A stretch of 64,000 bases of DNA, taken from positions 1,178,001 to 1,242,000 of the forward strand of contig OZ251573.1 of the NCBI GenBank assembly GCA_965243545.1, written 5' to 3'. The stretch comes from CATQHW01 sp965243545 (lineage in GTDB: Bacteria > Spirochaetota > Spirochaetia > SZUA-6 > Bin103). A model generated the notes under the pieces. It saw only the letters and a program-made list of their open reading frames with translations, was not told the DNA's origin and did not search any database. The translations under genes were made by a program, and so were the position numbers. This document shows positions 8,887-17,506 of this stretch, one piece after another. How positions within the stretch are numbered: position 1 is the first letter of the stretch; each line of letters starts with the position of its first letter.

Positions 8887-9765
8887 ATGAGTGAGGTCGA
8901 AACGATCGTCGATCGGCGCTGTCTGGTGGGCGAGGGCGCCATCTGGGACGCGCGCCGCCAACGCCTGCTGTGGGTCGATATCCTGGGCCATATGCTGTTC
9001 CTCTACGACCCGGTCACAGGCCGGAACCGCGGCATCAACCTGCTGCAGGCCGTCGGCACCGTTGTACCACGGACGAAGGGCGGCGTCGTGGTCGCCCTGC
9101 ACAACGGCTTTGCGCGCCTCGATCCGGAGACCGAACGGATGACGCCGATCGCCGACCCGGAATCCGACCTGCCCGGCAACCGCTTCAACGACGGCAAGTG
9201 CGACCCGGCCGGCCGGCTGTGGGCCGGCACCATGGCGTTCGACGGCATGCGCGACCGGGAGCAGGGGGCGCTGTATTGCCTGGACGCCGACGGCGCGGTC
9301 ACCCGCAAACTCGGCCGCATCAGCATCTCCAACGGCATCGTCTGGAGCGCCGACGCGCGCACCATGTACTTCATCGACACGGTGAAGAACGACGTGCGCG
9401 CCTTCGACTACGACCTTTCGACCGGGGCGATCGCCAACGAGCGGGTGACGGTCCGCAACGACGGTGACGGCCACTTCGACGGCATGACGATGGACGAGGA
9501 GGGGATGGTGTGGATCGCCCTGTTCGGCGGCGGCGCCGTGAAGCGCTACGACCCGGAGAGCGGCGAGCACCTGGCCACGATCGAGCTGCCGGTCACGTGC
9601 GTGACGTCGTGCGCGTTCGGGGGGCCGGACCTCGACCAGCTGTACGTCACTTCCGCGTCGTACCGGCTGACGGCGGCCGAGCTGGCCGATCAGCCGCTGG
9701 CCGGATCGCTGTTCCGGGCCGCGCCGGGCGTGCGCGGCGTGCCGGCGTTCGAGTACGCTGGGTAG
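8887..9765 (+). CDS. SMP-30/gluconolactonase-family lactonase
   Basis: Six-bladed beta-propeller of the SMP-30/LRE family, 292 aa, that should hydrolyse a sugar lactone to the aldonic acid with a divalent metal. The metal-binding Glu is in the opening VGEGAIWD segment; the Asn/Asp ligands fit NRFNDGKCDPAGRLWAGT and ISNGIVWSADART. It is separated by 4 bp from the enolase-superfamily gene, so lactone opening and acid dehydration are probably consecutive steps. A CATACT box at 8875-8880 sits very close to the start codon, so the transcript may have almost no leader. Confidence 0.9.
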   Translation: MSEVETIVDRRCLVGEGAIWDARRQRLLWVDILGHMLFLYDPVTGRNRGINLLQAVGTVVPRTKGGVVVALHNGFARLDPETERMTPIADPESDLPGNRFNDGKCDPAGRLWAGTMAFDGMRDREQGALYCLDADGAVTRKLGRISISNGIVWSADARTMYFIDTVKNDVRAFDYDLSTGAIANERVTVRNDGDGHFDGMTMDEEGMVWIALFGGGAVKRYDPESGEHLATIELPVTCVTSCAFGGPDLDQLYVTSASYRLTAAELADQPLAGSLFRAAPGVRGVPAFEYAG

Positions 9766-9769
9766 CGCC

Positions 9770-10930
9770 ATGGCCGATCCGATCATCACCAGCCTTGAGC
9801 TGATCGACTTCAGTTACGAGCAACGCGAGCTCGGCGGCGATTACCACACCTTCAACCAGGTCTACGTGCCGGGCGCCCGGCTGCAGGCTGCCGGCACGAT
9901 CCTGGTGGTCCACACCGACGCCGGCGTGAGCGGCGTCTGCGCCGGGGTCGCGCCGGTCGACGCCGCCGTTATCCCGCGCCTGTGGGCGTTCCTCAAGGGC
10001 CGCAACGCGCTGGAGCGGGAGCTGATCTACGACGAGATCAAGCGCGCGCAACGCCAGTCGGCCCGCATCGGCGTGGCGCCGATAGATATAGCGCTCTGGG
10101 ACCTGGCCGGCCGGCTGCTCGGCCAGCCGATCCATCGGCTGCTGGGCGGCTGGAAGAAATCGGTGCCGTGTTACGCATCGACCTATCACGGCGACGAGAA
10201 CGGCGGCCTGGACACCCCGGAGGCGTTCGCCGACTTCGCCGTTCAGTGCCGGGACATCGGTTATCCGGCGTTCAAGATCCACGGCTGGGGGCGGGGGCCG
10301 GTGAGCCGCGAGGTCGACAACGTGCTGGCGGTGCGCCGCGCGGTCGGCGACCGGATGGACCTGATGCTCGACCCGGCGTGCGAGCTGCGCACCTTTGCGG
10401 ATGCGGTCAAGGTCGGCCGCGCCTGCGACGACGCGCGCTACTACTGGTATGAAGACCCGTTCCGCGACGGCGGCATCTCGCAGTTCGCTCACCGCAAGCT
10501 GCGGCAGCTCATCCGCACGCCGCTGCTGATGACCGAGCACGTGCGCACGCTGGAGCCGCATATCGACTTCGCGCTGGCCGACGCCACCGACTTCGTGCGC
10601 GGCGACGTCGGCTACGACGGCATCACCGGCGTGGTCAAGCTGGCCCACGCCGCCGAGGCGCTCGGCATAGACATCGAGTTCCACGGCCCCGGACCCGCGC
10701 AGCGGCAGTGCATGGCGGCGATCCGCAACACCAACTACTACGAGCTGGGGCTGGTGCATCCCAAGGTGCCGTCCGTCCGCATGGGCGGGCTGTACGCCGA
10801 CTACTCGGACGCGCTCGACGCGATCGACGAGCGGGGCCACGTGCCGGTGCCGGCCGGCCCCGGCCTGGGCGTGGAGATCGATTGGGAGTGGGTGCGCGCG
10901 CACCGGACCGGCCGGCGCGTGCTGGACTGA
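9770..10930 (+). CDS. Mandelate racemase/muconate lactonizing-type enolase-superfamily protein
   Basis: Enolase-superfamily enzyme (386 aa), probably a sugar-acid dehydratase. The barrel shows a KxH catalytic element in FKIHGWG, and metal ligands in LMLDPACE, WYEDPF and LLMTEH. The late EFHGPGPAQRQ segment is at the position of the other active-site strand. Residues 1-130 form the usual capping lid. Its place right after the SMP-30 lactonase suggests it acts on the opened aldonate, giving a 2-keto-3-deoxy acid for an aldolase or kinase. The exact substrate cannot be read from the sequence. Confidence 0.88.
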   Translation: MADPIITSLELIDFSYEQRELGGDYHTFNQVYVPGARLQAAGTILVVHTDAGVSGVCAGVAPVDAAVIPRLWAFLKGRNALERELIYDEIKRAQRQSARIGVAPIDIALWDLAGRLLGQPIHRLLGGWKKSVPCYASTYHGDENGGLDTPEAFADFAVQCRDIGYPAFKIHGWGRGPVSREVDNVLAVRRAVGDRMDLMLDPACELRTFADAVKVGRACDDARYYWYEDPFRDGGISQFAHRKLRQLIRTPLLMTEHVRTLEPHIDFALADATDFVRGDVGYDGITGVVKLAHAAEALGIDIEFHGPGPAQRQCMAAIRNTNYYELGLVHPKVPSVRMGGLYADYSDALDAIDERGHVPVPAGPGLGVEIDWEWVRAHRTGRRVLD

Positions 10931-10936
10931 CCGCCG

Positions 10937-10980
10937 GCGGACCGTCCTGCGGCGGGCGGCGGGCCGTCCCGCCGGTCCGC
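10937..10980. terminator. Long GC hairpin between convergent genes
   Basis: The arms GCGGACCG (10937-10944) and CGGTCCGC (10973-10980) are perfect inverted repeats separated by a G/C-rich loop. The element sits between the converging dehydratase gene and the FAD oxidase gene and has no U tract, so it is at best a bidirectional hairpin terminator or stabiliser. Confidence 0.45.
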
Positions 10981-11000
10981 GTTTGAGCCACCGCTCCCGC

Positions 11001-12200
11001 TCAGCCGTCGACGCCGGGGATGTGGCAGCGGGCCGCCTCGGCCCCATGCTCCATGACCACCTCCGGGCGCCAGCGGAACCGGTCGAGCGCGGGGTTGGCC
11101 GCGCCGGTCGCCGCGTCGGCGATCAGCGCGCCGAGCACCGGCGCGAACTTGAAGCCGTGGCCGCTGCCGCCGCCGGCCACAGTGAGTCCGTCCCGCTCCG
11201 GGTCGCGGGCGATCCAGAAGTCTTCGTCCTGGGTGTCGGCGTACAGGCAGAGGCGCGTGGCTACGACCGGCGCGTCGGCCAGGGCCGGGAACGTGCCGGC
11301 CAGAAACGCGCGCAGCCGCGCCTCCGCGCCGGGCGTCACGGCGCGCGGCGCGTCGGGATCGATCGGCCGGCCGAGCGCGTGGGAGGCGATCTTGACCACC
11401 CCGTCCGCGTTGACCGGGAACCCGTAGTAGCCGGTGCGCGCCACGTCGGCGGTGAAGGTCGGAAACCGGTCCGCCCGGAAGGGCGCCGGGTCGGCCGGCC
11501 GCAGGTGGAACACCGGGTGACCGGTCGCCCGGATCGACCGCGACAGGGCGGGGTGCAGCGCTGCCGCCCACGCGCCGGCGGCCACGACCACGCCGGCGGC
11601 CGGTAGCGTCCGCCCGCCGCCGGCGCGCACGCCGCGCACGCGGCCGGCCTCCTCGACCAGCGCCGCAACGCGCGTCCGCTCGACGATCTCGACGCCGGCG
11701 GCGCGCGCCTGCCGCGCCAGGGCCGCCACCACCTTGCCGCTTTCGGCGTAACCGCCCTTGCGGTGGTAGAAGCCGTCGACAAAACGGCCGGTGCTCCACG
11801 CCGGGAAGCGCTGCGCGATCGCCGCGGCGTCCAGCCGTTCGGGGCGGTGGCCGCGGGCGCGGAGCAGCCGGAAGCTGTCGTGCTCGAATCCGCCGGGCGC
11901 CATCGGCGCGCGGGTCACCATCAGCACGCCGGTCTCGTGGTAGAGCGGTCCGGCGCCCTCGGCGGTCCAGCGCCGGTTCCAGCGCAGCCAACCGTCGCGC
12001 GCCTCCTCCATGAGCGCCATGTAGTGGCGGTCGGGGCCGTACTCCATCCGCACGACCTTGCTGACGTCGGTGCTGGCGGCCAACGGCGACGGGATCGGCC
12101 CGGCGTCCAGCAGCGTCACCGCGCAGCCGCGGGCGCGCAGCTCCAGCGCGGCGGTGACGCCGAAGACGCCGGCGCCGGCGACGACGAATCGATCGGCCAT
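11001..12200 (-). CDS. FAD-dependent amine/amino-acid oxidase (MSOX/MTOX-like)
   Basis: Flavin oxidase of the DAO fold, closest in look to monomeric sarcosine oxidase and N-methyltryptophan oxidase. The N-terminus has the dinucleotide site VVAGAGVFGVTAALEL. Later come TRLCLYADTQDEDFWI, which places a Cys where these enzymes bind FAD covalently, and GGGSGHGFKFAPVLG, the family's C-terminal FAD motif. I chose ATG 12200 because it starts directly at the FAD fold (399 aa); ATG 12212 adds four residues. It is transcribed away from the Uma2 gene, with about 60 bp for both promoters. It probably demethylates or oxidises a secondary amine to give H2O2. Confidence 0.87.
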   Translation of the reverse strand: MADRFVVAGAGVFGVTAALELRARGCAVTLLDAGPIPSPLAASTDVSKVVRMEYGPDRHYMALMEEARDGWLRWNRRWTAEGAGPLYHETGVLMVTRAPMAPGGFEHDSFRLLRARGHRPERLDAAAIAQRFPAWSTGRFVDGFYHRKGGYAESGKVVAALARQARAAGVEIVERTRVAALVEEAGRVRGVRAGGGRTLPAAGVVVAAGAWAAALHPALSRSIRATGHPVFHLRPADPAPFRADRFPTFTADVARTGYYGFPVNADGVVKIASHALGRPIDPDAPRAVTPGAEARLRAFLAGTFPALADAPVVATRLCLYADTQDEDFWIARDPERDGLTVAGGGSGHGFKFAPVLGALIADAATGAANPALDRFRWRPEVVMEHGAEAARCHIPGVDG

Positions 12201-12262
12201 GCCGCGCAGCATGGAGGAAAGCGCGGCGCCGTGATAGCGTAGCGTCCGGTGGAGGACGGACG

Positions 12263-13015
12263 ATGAGCAGTTCGGCGCTCGCCCCGGTCGCGCAAGAGAT
12301 CGACTACCCGGAGACCGACGGGGAGCCGATGGCGGAGACTGATTGGCAGGCGATACCGTTGATGTACGCGGTCACGGGGCTGCGGGACCACTTCCGCGGC
12401 CGGGATGACGTGTACGTCTCCGGCAACCTGCTGATCTACTACGAAGAGAGGAACGTGCACGCGTCGGTGGCGCCCGACGTGTTCGTGGTGATGGGAGTGC
12501 CGAGCCACCCGCGGCCGATCTACAAGCTGTGGGAGGAAGCGAAGGCGCCGGACTTCGTGCTGGAGATCACGTCGCGGAGCACGCGGACGCGGGACGCGAC
12601 CCGGAAGCGGAGCCTGTATCAACGGCTTGGGGTGGTGGAGTACTGGCGGTACGATCCGACCGGCGATTACCTGGAGCCGCCGCTCCACGGGTTGCGGCTG
12701 GTGCGCGGGGAGTACGAGGCTATGGCGCCCGCGCGGTTGGCGGATGGAACGCTGTCGATGCGCAGCGCGGTGCTGAATCTGGCGCTACGGATTGAGGACG
12801 GGGAGTTGCGGTTCTTCGATCCGAACACGGGCCGGTACCTGCTGACGCTTACCGAGAGCAACGCGGAGCGGCAGCTGATGGAGCAGGAGCGGCAGCGCGC
12901 CCTGGCTTCGCGCGACAGCGCGGAGGCACGGCTCATGCGGGAGGCGGAGGCGCGGCGGGCGGCGGAGGCGCGCGTCGCGGAGCTTGAGGCGCTGCTGAAG
13001 CGGACGTCAGGCTGA
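12263..13015 (+). CDS. Uma2-family (DUF820) PD-(D/E)XK protein
   Basis: Member of the Uma2 family of putative restriction-like endonucleases, 250 aa, with a clear GGAGG before the ATG. The nuclease core reads APDVFVVMG, then DFVLEITSRST and YQRLGVVEYWRYDP, giving the Asp, Glu and downstream residues of the fold. Residues 205-248 are a charged coiled coil rich in Glu, Arg and Ala, as often seen in this family. Uma2 genes multiply as scattered paralogues in some genomes; a second, more diverged one is at 50690. Function is unknown; being alone between metabolic genes gives no clue. Confidence 0.85.
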   Translation: MSSSALAPVAQEIDYPETDGEPMAETDWQAIPLMYAVTGLRDHFRGRDDVYVSGNLLIYYEERNVHASVAPDVFVVMGVPSHPRPIYKLWEEAKAPDFVLEITSRSTRTRDATRKRSLYQRLGVVEYWRYDPTGDYLEPPLHGLRLVRGEYEAMAPARLADGTLSMRSAVLNLALRIEDGELRFFDPNTGRYLLTLTESNAERQLMEQERQRALASRDSAEARLMREAEARRAAEARVAELEALLKRTSG

Positions 13016-13053
13016 TGACCGGGAAGCGCGGCCGGCGCCGGCCGGGCGGTCCT

Positions 13054-13653
13054 TCAGGGGGCCAGCAGGCTGCGCCGCCAGCGGCCGTTGGCGCGCTGGT
13101 ACGCTTCACGGACGTGCGCGCGGTCGGGCCGTTCCTGCCAGAAGACGAACCGTTCGGGGATCAGGCGATAGCCGCCCCAGCGTGCGGGCCGCGGCCCGCT
13201 GCCGCCTTCCAGGCGGCGTTCGACGTTCCGTACCGCGGCGCGGAGGTCGCCGGCGCCGGCGATGCGCGCACCCTGCCGCCACGCCGCGACGGCGATCTGC
13301 GCATCGCGCGGCCGGCCGCCGAATGCGGCGTCGTCTTCCGCCGGTTCGGTCTCCGTGACCGCGCCGCTGACGCGCACCTGCCGGCCGAGCTCCCGCCAGT
13401 AGGCCAGCAGCGTGGCGCGCGGATTGACGCGGAGCTGCTCGCCCTTCGCGCTCTGCCGGTCGGTAAAGAACACGAACCCGCGGCGGTCAACGCCGCGCAC
13501 CATCACCATGCGCGCGTCGGGCATGCCGCCGGCGTCGGCGGTCGCCAACGCCATCGCCTCCGGCAGGACGGCGCCGGCGGCGCGCGCGTCGGCCAGCCAG
13601 CGCGCGAACACGGCGTACGGATCGTTGCGGTCCGCGGCGGTCAGGGGAGCCAT
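13054..13653 (-). CDS. pdxH: Pyridoxamine/pyridoxine 5'-phosphate oxidase
   Basis: FMN enzyme (199 aa) that oxidises pyridoxamine or pyridoxine 5'-phosphate to pyridoxal 5'-phosphate, the last step of vitamin B6 salvage. The split-barrel landmarks are all visible: ARMVMVRGVDRRGFVFFTD in the FMN site, QVRVSGAVT in the middle, and the C-terminal WGGYRLIPERFVFWQ plus RAHVREAYQR with the phosphate-binding Arg. Length is near normal, slightly short at the N-terminus. Its start is only 5 bp from the start of the divergent FAD oxidase gene, so the promoters must overlap or the mRNAs must be nearly leaderless. Confidence 0.92.
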   Translation of the reverse strand: MAPLTAADRNDPYAVFARWLADARAAGAVLPEAMALATADAGGMPDARMVMVRGVDRRGFVFFTDRQSAKGEQLRVNPRATLLAYWRELGRQVRVSGAVTETEPAEDDAAFGGRPRDAQIAVAAWRQGARIAGAGDLRAAVRNVERRLEGGSGPRPARWGGYRLIPERFVFWQERPDRAHVREAYQRANGRWRRSLLAP

Positions 13654-13658
13654 GCCGC

Positions 13659-14915
13659 ATGATCGCCAATTGGGCTGGCAATGTCCGCTTCCGGCCGGCG
13701 CGCCGGCATCGCCCGCGCAGCATGGAGGAACTGCGGCGGGCGCTGGCGGGCGGTGACCGCGTGCGGGTCGTCGGCTCCGCGCACTCGTTCAACCGCGTGG
13801 CGGACACCGTCGGCAGCCTGATCGAGATGGCCGCCATGCCGCGCGAGCTCGACGTCGACACGGCCGGCGGCCGGGCGCGGGTGGCCGGCGGCTGGACCTA
13901 CGGCGATCTCTGCCCGCGGCTCGACGCGGCCGGCTGGGCGCTCGACAATCTGGCGTCGCTGCCGCACGTCAGCGTCGCCGGCGCCTGCGCGACCGCCACG
14001 CACGGGTCGGGCCGGCGGCGCAGCTGCCTTGCCGCCCAGGTCGAGCAGGTGGAGCTGCTCACCGCGGACGGGGACGCGGTCACGGTGGCGAGCGGCGATC
14101 CCCGTTTCCCGGCCGCCGCCGCCAGCCTTGGCGCGCTCGGCGTGGTGACGGCGCTCACGCTCCGGCTGCGGCCCGCGTTCAGCATGGTCCAGCACGTCCA
14201 TGAGCGCATTCCGCTGGAACGCATCGCCGCCGACCCGGAGGCGGCGATGGGGCGCGGCTACAGCGTCAGCCTGTTCACGGCGTGGCAGGACCGGCCGTGC
14301 GCGGACGTCTGGGTCAAGCGAGTGGTGGCCGACGGGGAGCCGGGGTCCGTGGATGCGGAACCGCTGTTCGGCGCGCCGGCCGCCGAGCATGACCGCCACC
14401 CGCTGCCGGACGGGCCGGCCGAGGTGTGCACGGAACAACGCACCGCGGGGCCGTGGCACCTGCGGCTGCCGCACTTCAGGACCGACCGAGTGCCGGCCTC
14501 CGGCCCTGAGCTGCAGACCGAGTACTTCGTGCCGTGGGACCGGGCGCGCGAAGCGATCGCCGCGGTGACCGCGATCGGCGCCGGCATCCGGCCCGTCCTG
14601 CTCATGACCGAGATTCGGGCGGTGGCGGCCGACCGGCTCTGGCTCAGCTCGTTCCACGGCCGCGACTCGCTGGCCATTCACTTCTCCTGGCGGAACGACT
14701 GGCCGGCGGTGCGGGCCGTGCTGCCGCTGGTGCAGCGGGCGCTCGCGCCGTTCGACGCGCGGCCGCACTGGGGCAAGCTGTTCACCTGCGCCCCGGACTA
14801 CTTGGAGCGGGTCTACGGCGCGCCGCTGCAGCGCTTCCGCGACGCCGCCCGCGGCCTCGACCCGCGCGGCCGGTTCCGCAACGACTTCCTGGACCGGTGG
14901 GTGTTCGGCCCGTGA
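13659..14915 (+). CDS. FAD-binding alditol/xylitol oxidase-like protein
   Basis: VAO-fold flavin oxidase of the sugar-1,4-lactone/alditol oxidase branch, 418 aa. The FAD domain includes VRVVGSAHSFNRVADT, with the His and Ser/Asn of the family's covalent FAD site, and SVAGACATATHGSG. The C-terminal ALO domain has the diagnostic HWGKLF. Members such as AldO oxidise the primary alcohol of xylitol or sorbitol, giving H2O2. It faces pdxH head to head and is followed after 36 bp by the first gene of the four-gene PIN/AAA/methyltransferase operon, which it does not overlap. Confidence 0.87.
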   Translation: MIANWAGNVRFRPARRHRPRSMEELRRALAGGDRVRVVGSAHSFNRVADTVGSLIEMAAMPRELDVDTAGGRARVAGGWTYGDLCPRLDAAGWALDNLASLPHVSVAGACATATHGSGRRRSCLAAQVEQVELLTADGDAVTVASGDPRFPAAAASLGALGVVTALTLRLRPAFSMVQHVHERIPLERIAADPEAAMGRGYSVSLFTAWQDRPCADVWVKRVVADGEPGSVDAEPLFGAPAAEHDRHPLPDGPAEVCTEQRTAGPWHLRLPHFRTDRVPASGPELQTEYFVPWDRAREAIAAVTAIGAGIRPVLLMTEIRAVAADRLWLSSFHGRDSLAIHFSWRNDWPAVRAVLPLVQRALAPFDARPHWGKLFTCAPDYLERVYGAPLQRFRDAARGLDPRGRFRNDFLDRWVFGP

Positions 14916-14951
14916 GCTCGGAAAACGCGCCGGCAGCGAGGGAGCAGTGCC

Positions 14952-15419
14952 GTGGAACAGCGTGAAATCCGGCTTCGGTTGTCGATCTGGCGGCCCGCAT
15001 CCCTCAATCGGACCTACCTCCATAATGATGACGAGTCGCGCCCGGAGCAGTATTCGCTTCTTCACGAATCAGCGCTTCTTGAGCAGATATACACTTGGGA
15101 TACCGGTCGGCATGACCTCTTTGGATCATGCGATGGAGCCGCCGCCGAACTGATCCGCGACCGTTTGGTGGGCCCATTCAGCCAGCACAGAGCTCCGGCG
15201 ACGCGTAGCGTATGCCACTTCCGAAGCGTGGTTACCGAGCTTATCGGCGATCCCGGCGTGCACGCCGGCGCCTTCTGGTCCGACTCCCCGGACACCGTGA
15301 CCACGAGCAGCGGGGAGCTGAACCTGCGCGCCAACGTCGCGCTCAGCGTACTCCGCCACTTTCGGTGGGTCGCCGGCGTCTACGCCGACGTACCGGGAGC
15401 GTCGGTCCTGCTCCGATGA
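14952..15419 (+). CDS. Unknown first gene of the PIN/AAA/DUF1156 operon
   Basis: I do not recognise this 155-residue protein. It begins at GTG 14952 with GGGAG at 14939-14943 upstream, and its last codons overlap the ATG of the PIN gene (ATGA at 15416-15419), so the two are almost certainly translated together. No signal peptide or membrane segment is seen. The N-terminus is basic and alternating (REIRLRLSIWRP), suggestive of a beta strand; the middle is acidic and the end hydrophobic. It could be a small adaptor or regulatory subunit for the operon. The base composition is less extreme in GC than the preceding oxidase, as expected for a transferred module. Confidence 0.7.
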   Translation: MEQREIRLRLSIWRPASLNRTYLHNDDESRPEQYSLLHESALLEQIYTWDTGRHDLFGSCDGAAAELIRDRLVGPFSQHRAPATRSVCHFRSVVTELIGDPGVHAGAFWSDSPDTVTTSSGELNLRANVALSVLRHFRWVAGVYADVPGASVLLR

Positions 15420-17506
15420 ACGGCTACGTACTACGTTCTGTCGCCGACGCCGAGGCCGTCCTGGCGGAGCTCTTTGCCGGACGCGCCGCCACCGACGAGC
15501 GCCTGCGGTTGGAAGTGCATGAGGACAAGTGCTTTCAGCCCGACACGTGGGTGTCCGCCGGTACCGTATCTCTCCATCCGGAATTGCCGGATGCGTCACC
15601 TTCGGAGGCTGGTAACGCCTTGCTGGCGCGCGCATTCCGATACGGCTTCTTCGACTGGGAGACGCCGGAAAAGGAACGTCTTGAAAGAGATTTGACCGCC
15701 GCGTTGGCGCTGGAGGTAACGGACCAAAACCGCGGCCGGATCTCGAAGAACGTCAATGAGGCGGCCAGGGGCGTCGCGTGCGCGGCCATCCGCTGCGGTT
15801 TGGCGCATCCCGCCTTCGACGCCATGGACCTGTCGAGGATGCCGTTCCGCAACGCCGTCGCGATCGTGATGGACACGTCGGCCGTGCTGCAGGGAGGACT
15901 CGACTTTGCCGCCCTTCATCTGACTCCGGCCGCGCGGTTGCGCGTTCCGGCGATCGTGCAGATGGAGGTGCTGAACTTCGCCGACCGTTACTTTCGCAGT
16001 CGGCGCGATGGGAAACCCACTGCCGGTATGTTGGTGGACCATATGTCGAGCCAGGCCGGGCAACGCGCCCTCATCAGGCTTGGGTTGGCGCATCGGGTGG
16101 AACGGCCGCGGCTCGGAGCCGACCCGTTGCGCGGCATCGTCCAACCGGATTCCGACGCCGAGGACAAGAGCCTGGGCTTGCAGAGGATACAACGCAGCTT
16201 TGCCGACCGGCTCATCCTGGAGACGGCGGTGCAGCGAAAGGATGACGCCGCCCCGGATCATCCCGTAATGTTGATGACCGCCGATCAGGGCCTTGCGAAG
16301 ATGGCGCTAGCCGAAGGGATTGAACCGATCTTCTTCGACGCCGCCGCGGCGTTCGATCTCCTCGGCGCAACTCTGAGCGGCGTCACGTTCAAGCCGTTCG
16401 CGACCGAGGGGGCTCGCGCCTATGGCGTTTCCCTCGGCGCCATCCTCTGGGAGCTGGCCGTGACGTTCGGCTCGGCACGCCTCACCTGCATCGCATCCGG
16501 CGATTCATTCGAAGTTGCGGCTATCGGCGAAGGACTGTCGTGGCGACCCTACCATACGCGTGACGATCTTCTCTGGTCTAAGAGGACCACGGCGCAACAA
16601 TCCGGCGGTGGGAGCGAAGACAAAGCGACGGACGGAGCGGCACGGAATGCCACGATTGAGGACGACGCGGAGCCAGCTTCGGGGTACGCCAAGATCGCGG
16701 TGACCGCCCCCGTACGGCGGAGCCGAGCTCTGTCCGGTACGTACGTCTTCAGCCCCAGGTCCATGATCGATATCATGGTGGCGCTGGATCGCGCCCCGCT
16801 CTCCGATGAAGCTGGGATGGAGGCGGCCCACGTCAACAAGAGGACCACCTACCGGAATTATTGGATGTTCCTGTACGCGGGAGGACTCGCCGTCAAGAAC
16901 GAGTTGAGACTGGAGAAGACCGAGCGCCTTGCCGCCTTGATCCGAACTATGGCCAGCAGGGATTTCGAAGAGATGCGAAAACTGCTTGTCCACGTCCCCG
17001 CGTTCGGCAGCTTTCTGAGCGGTTTGACGGTCGGGAGACCGTTGACGCAGGTCGATTCGAAGATGCACGTAAATGTCTTTCGTCCCTATTGCGCATTGGC
17101 GGAGCTGTGCTGCGCGGGCGTACGATTCGCCGACGCCGGAATCTACGCCACGCCGGAGAATCCGATGCCGAAGGATTTTTCGCGTTCGGCGCTCGACGCG
17201 TACGATACGGCGCGACGGGGTGAGGACTACGTGCTCACCGGCGCTTGGCTGGACGAGATGACCAAACGCTTCGGCATACATCCTGTCCGCTGCCGGCAGC
17301 GCTTGGCGGAGTCTCATCAGGGAGGGTATATCCGCCGCTATGTGGAGGGGTCGACTCCAGATACGAGCTATGGCAACAGGGATATCCACGTCCTTGCCTC
17401 CGACGGAGGGGTTCTCAGAGCGAGCCGCGTCAACCTCTATCACGGTGATTTTCTAATGCCGGGCCGAGCGGCGGTGAGTATCAGGCTGGCCGGGGGAGAA
17501 CGATGA
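15416..17506 (+). CDS. Large PIN-domain protein (predicted nuclease)
   Basis: A 696-residue protein with a PIN-like nuclease domain at about residues 147-310. Four acidic residues are placed as in active PIN domains: D153 in VMDTSAVL, E184 in IVQMEVLNF, D264 in FADRLILET and D290 in MTADQGLAKMA. PIN domains cleave RNA or DNA using metal ions. Residues 1-140 and 320-696 match nothing I know; the C-terminal half includes a Ser/Gly/Asp-rich linker near 400-430 and a long helical part. Start and stop both overlap neighbours by ATGA. Next to an AAA ATPase and a DNA methyltransferase, it is the likely effector of the system (inference). Most free PIN toxins are about 130 aa, so the size is unusual. 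Confidence 0.82.
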   Translation: MNGYVLRSVADAEAVLAELFAGRAATDERLRLEVHEDKCFQPDTWVSAGTVSLHPELPDASPSEAGNALLARAFRYGFFDWETPEKERLERDLTAALALEVTDQNRGRISKNVNEAARGVACAAIRCGLAHPAFDAMDLSRMPFRNAVAIVMDTSAVLQGGLDFAALHLTPAARLRVPAIVQMEVLNFADRYFRSRRDGKPTAGMLVDHMSSQAGQRALIRLGLAHRVERPRLGADPLRGIVQPDSDAEDKSLGLQRIQRSFADRLILETAVQRKDDAAPDHPVMLMTADQGLAKMALAEGIEPIFFDAAAAFDLLGATLSGVTFKPFATEGARAYGVSLGAILWELAVTFGSARLTCIASGDSFEVAAIGEGLSWRPYHTRDDLLWSKRTTAQQSGGGSEDKATDGAARNATIEDDAEPASGYAKIAVTAPVRRSRALSGTYVFSPRSMIDIMVALDRAPLSDEAGMEAAHVNKRTTYRNYWMFLYAGGLAVKNELRLEKTERLAALIRTMASRDFEEMRKLLVHVPAFGSFLSGLTVGRPLTQVDSKMHVNVFRPYCALAELCCAGVRFADAGIYATPENPMPKDFSRSALDAYDTARRGEDYVLTGAWLDEMTKRFGIHPVRCRQRLAESHQGGYIRRYVEGSTPDTSYGNRDIHVLASDGGVLRASRVNLYHGDFLMPGRAAVSIRLAGGER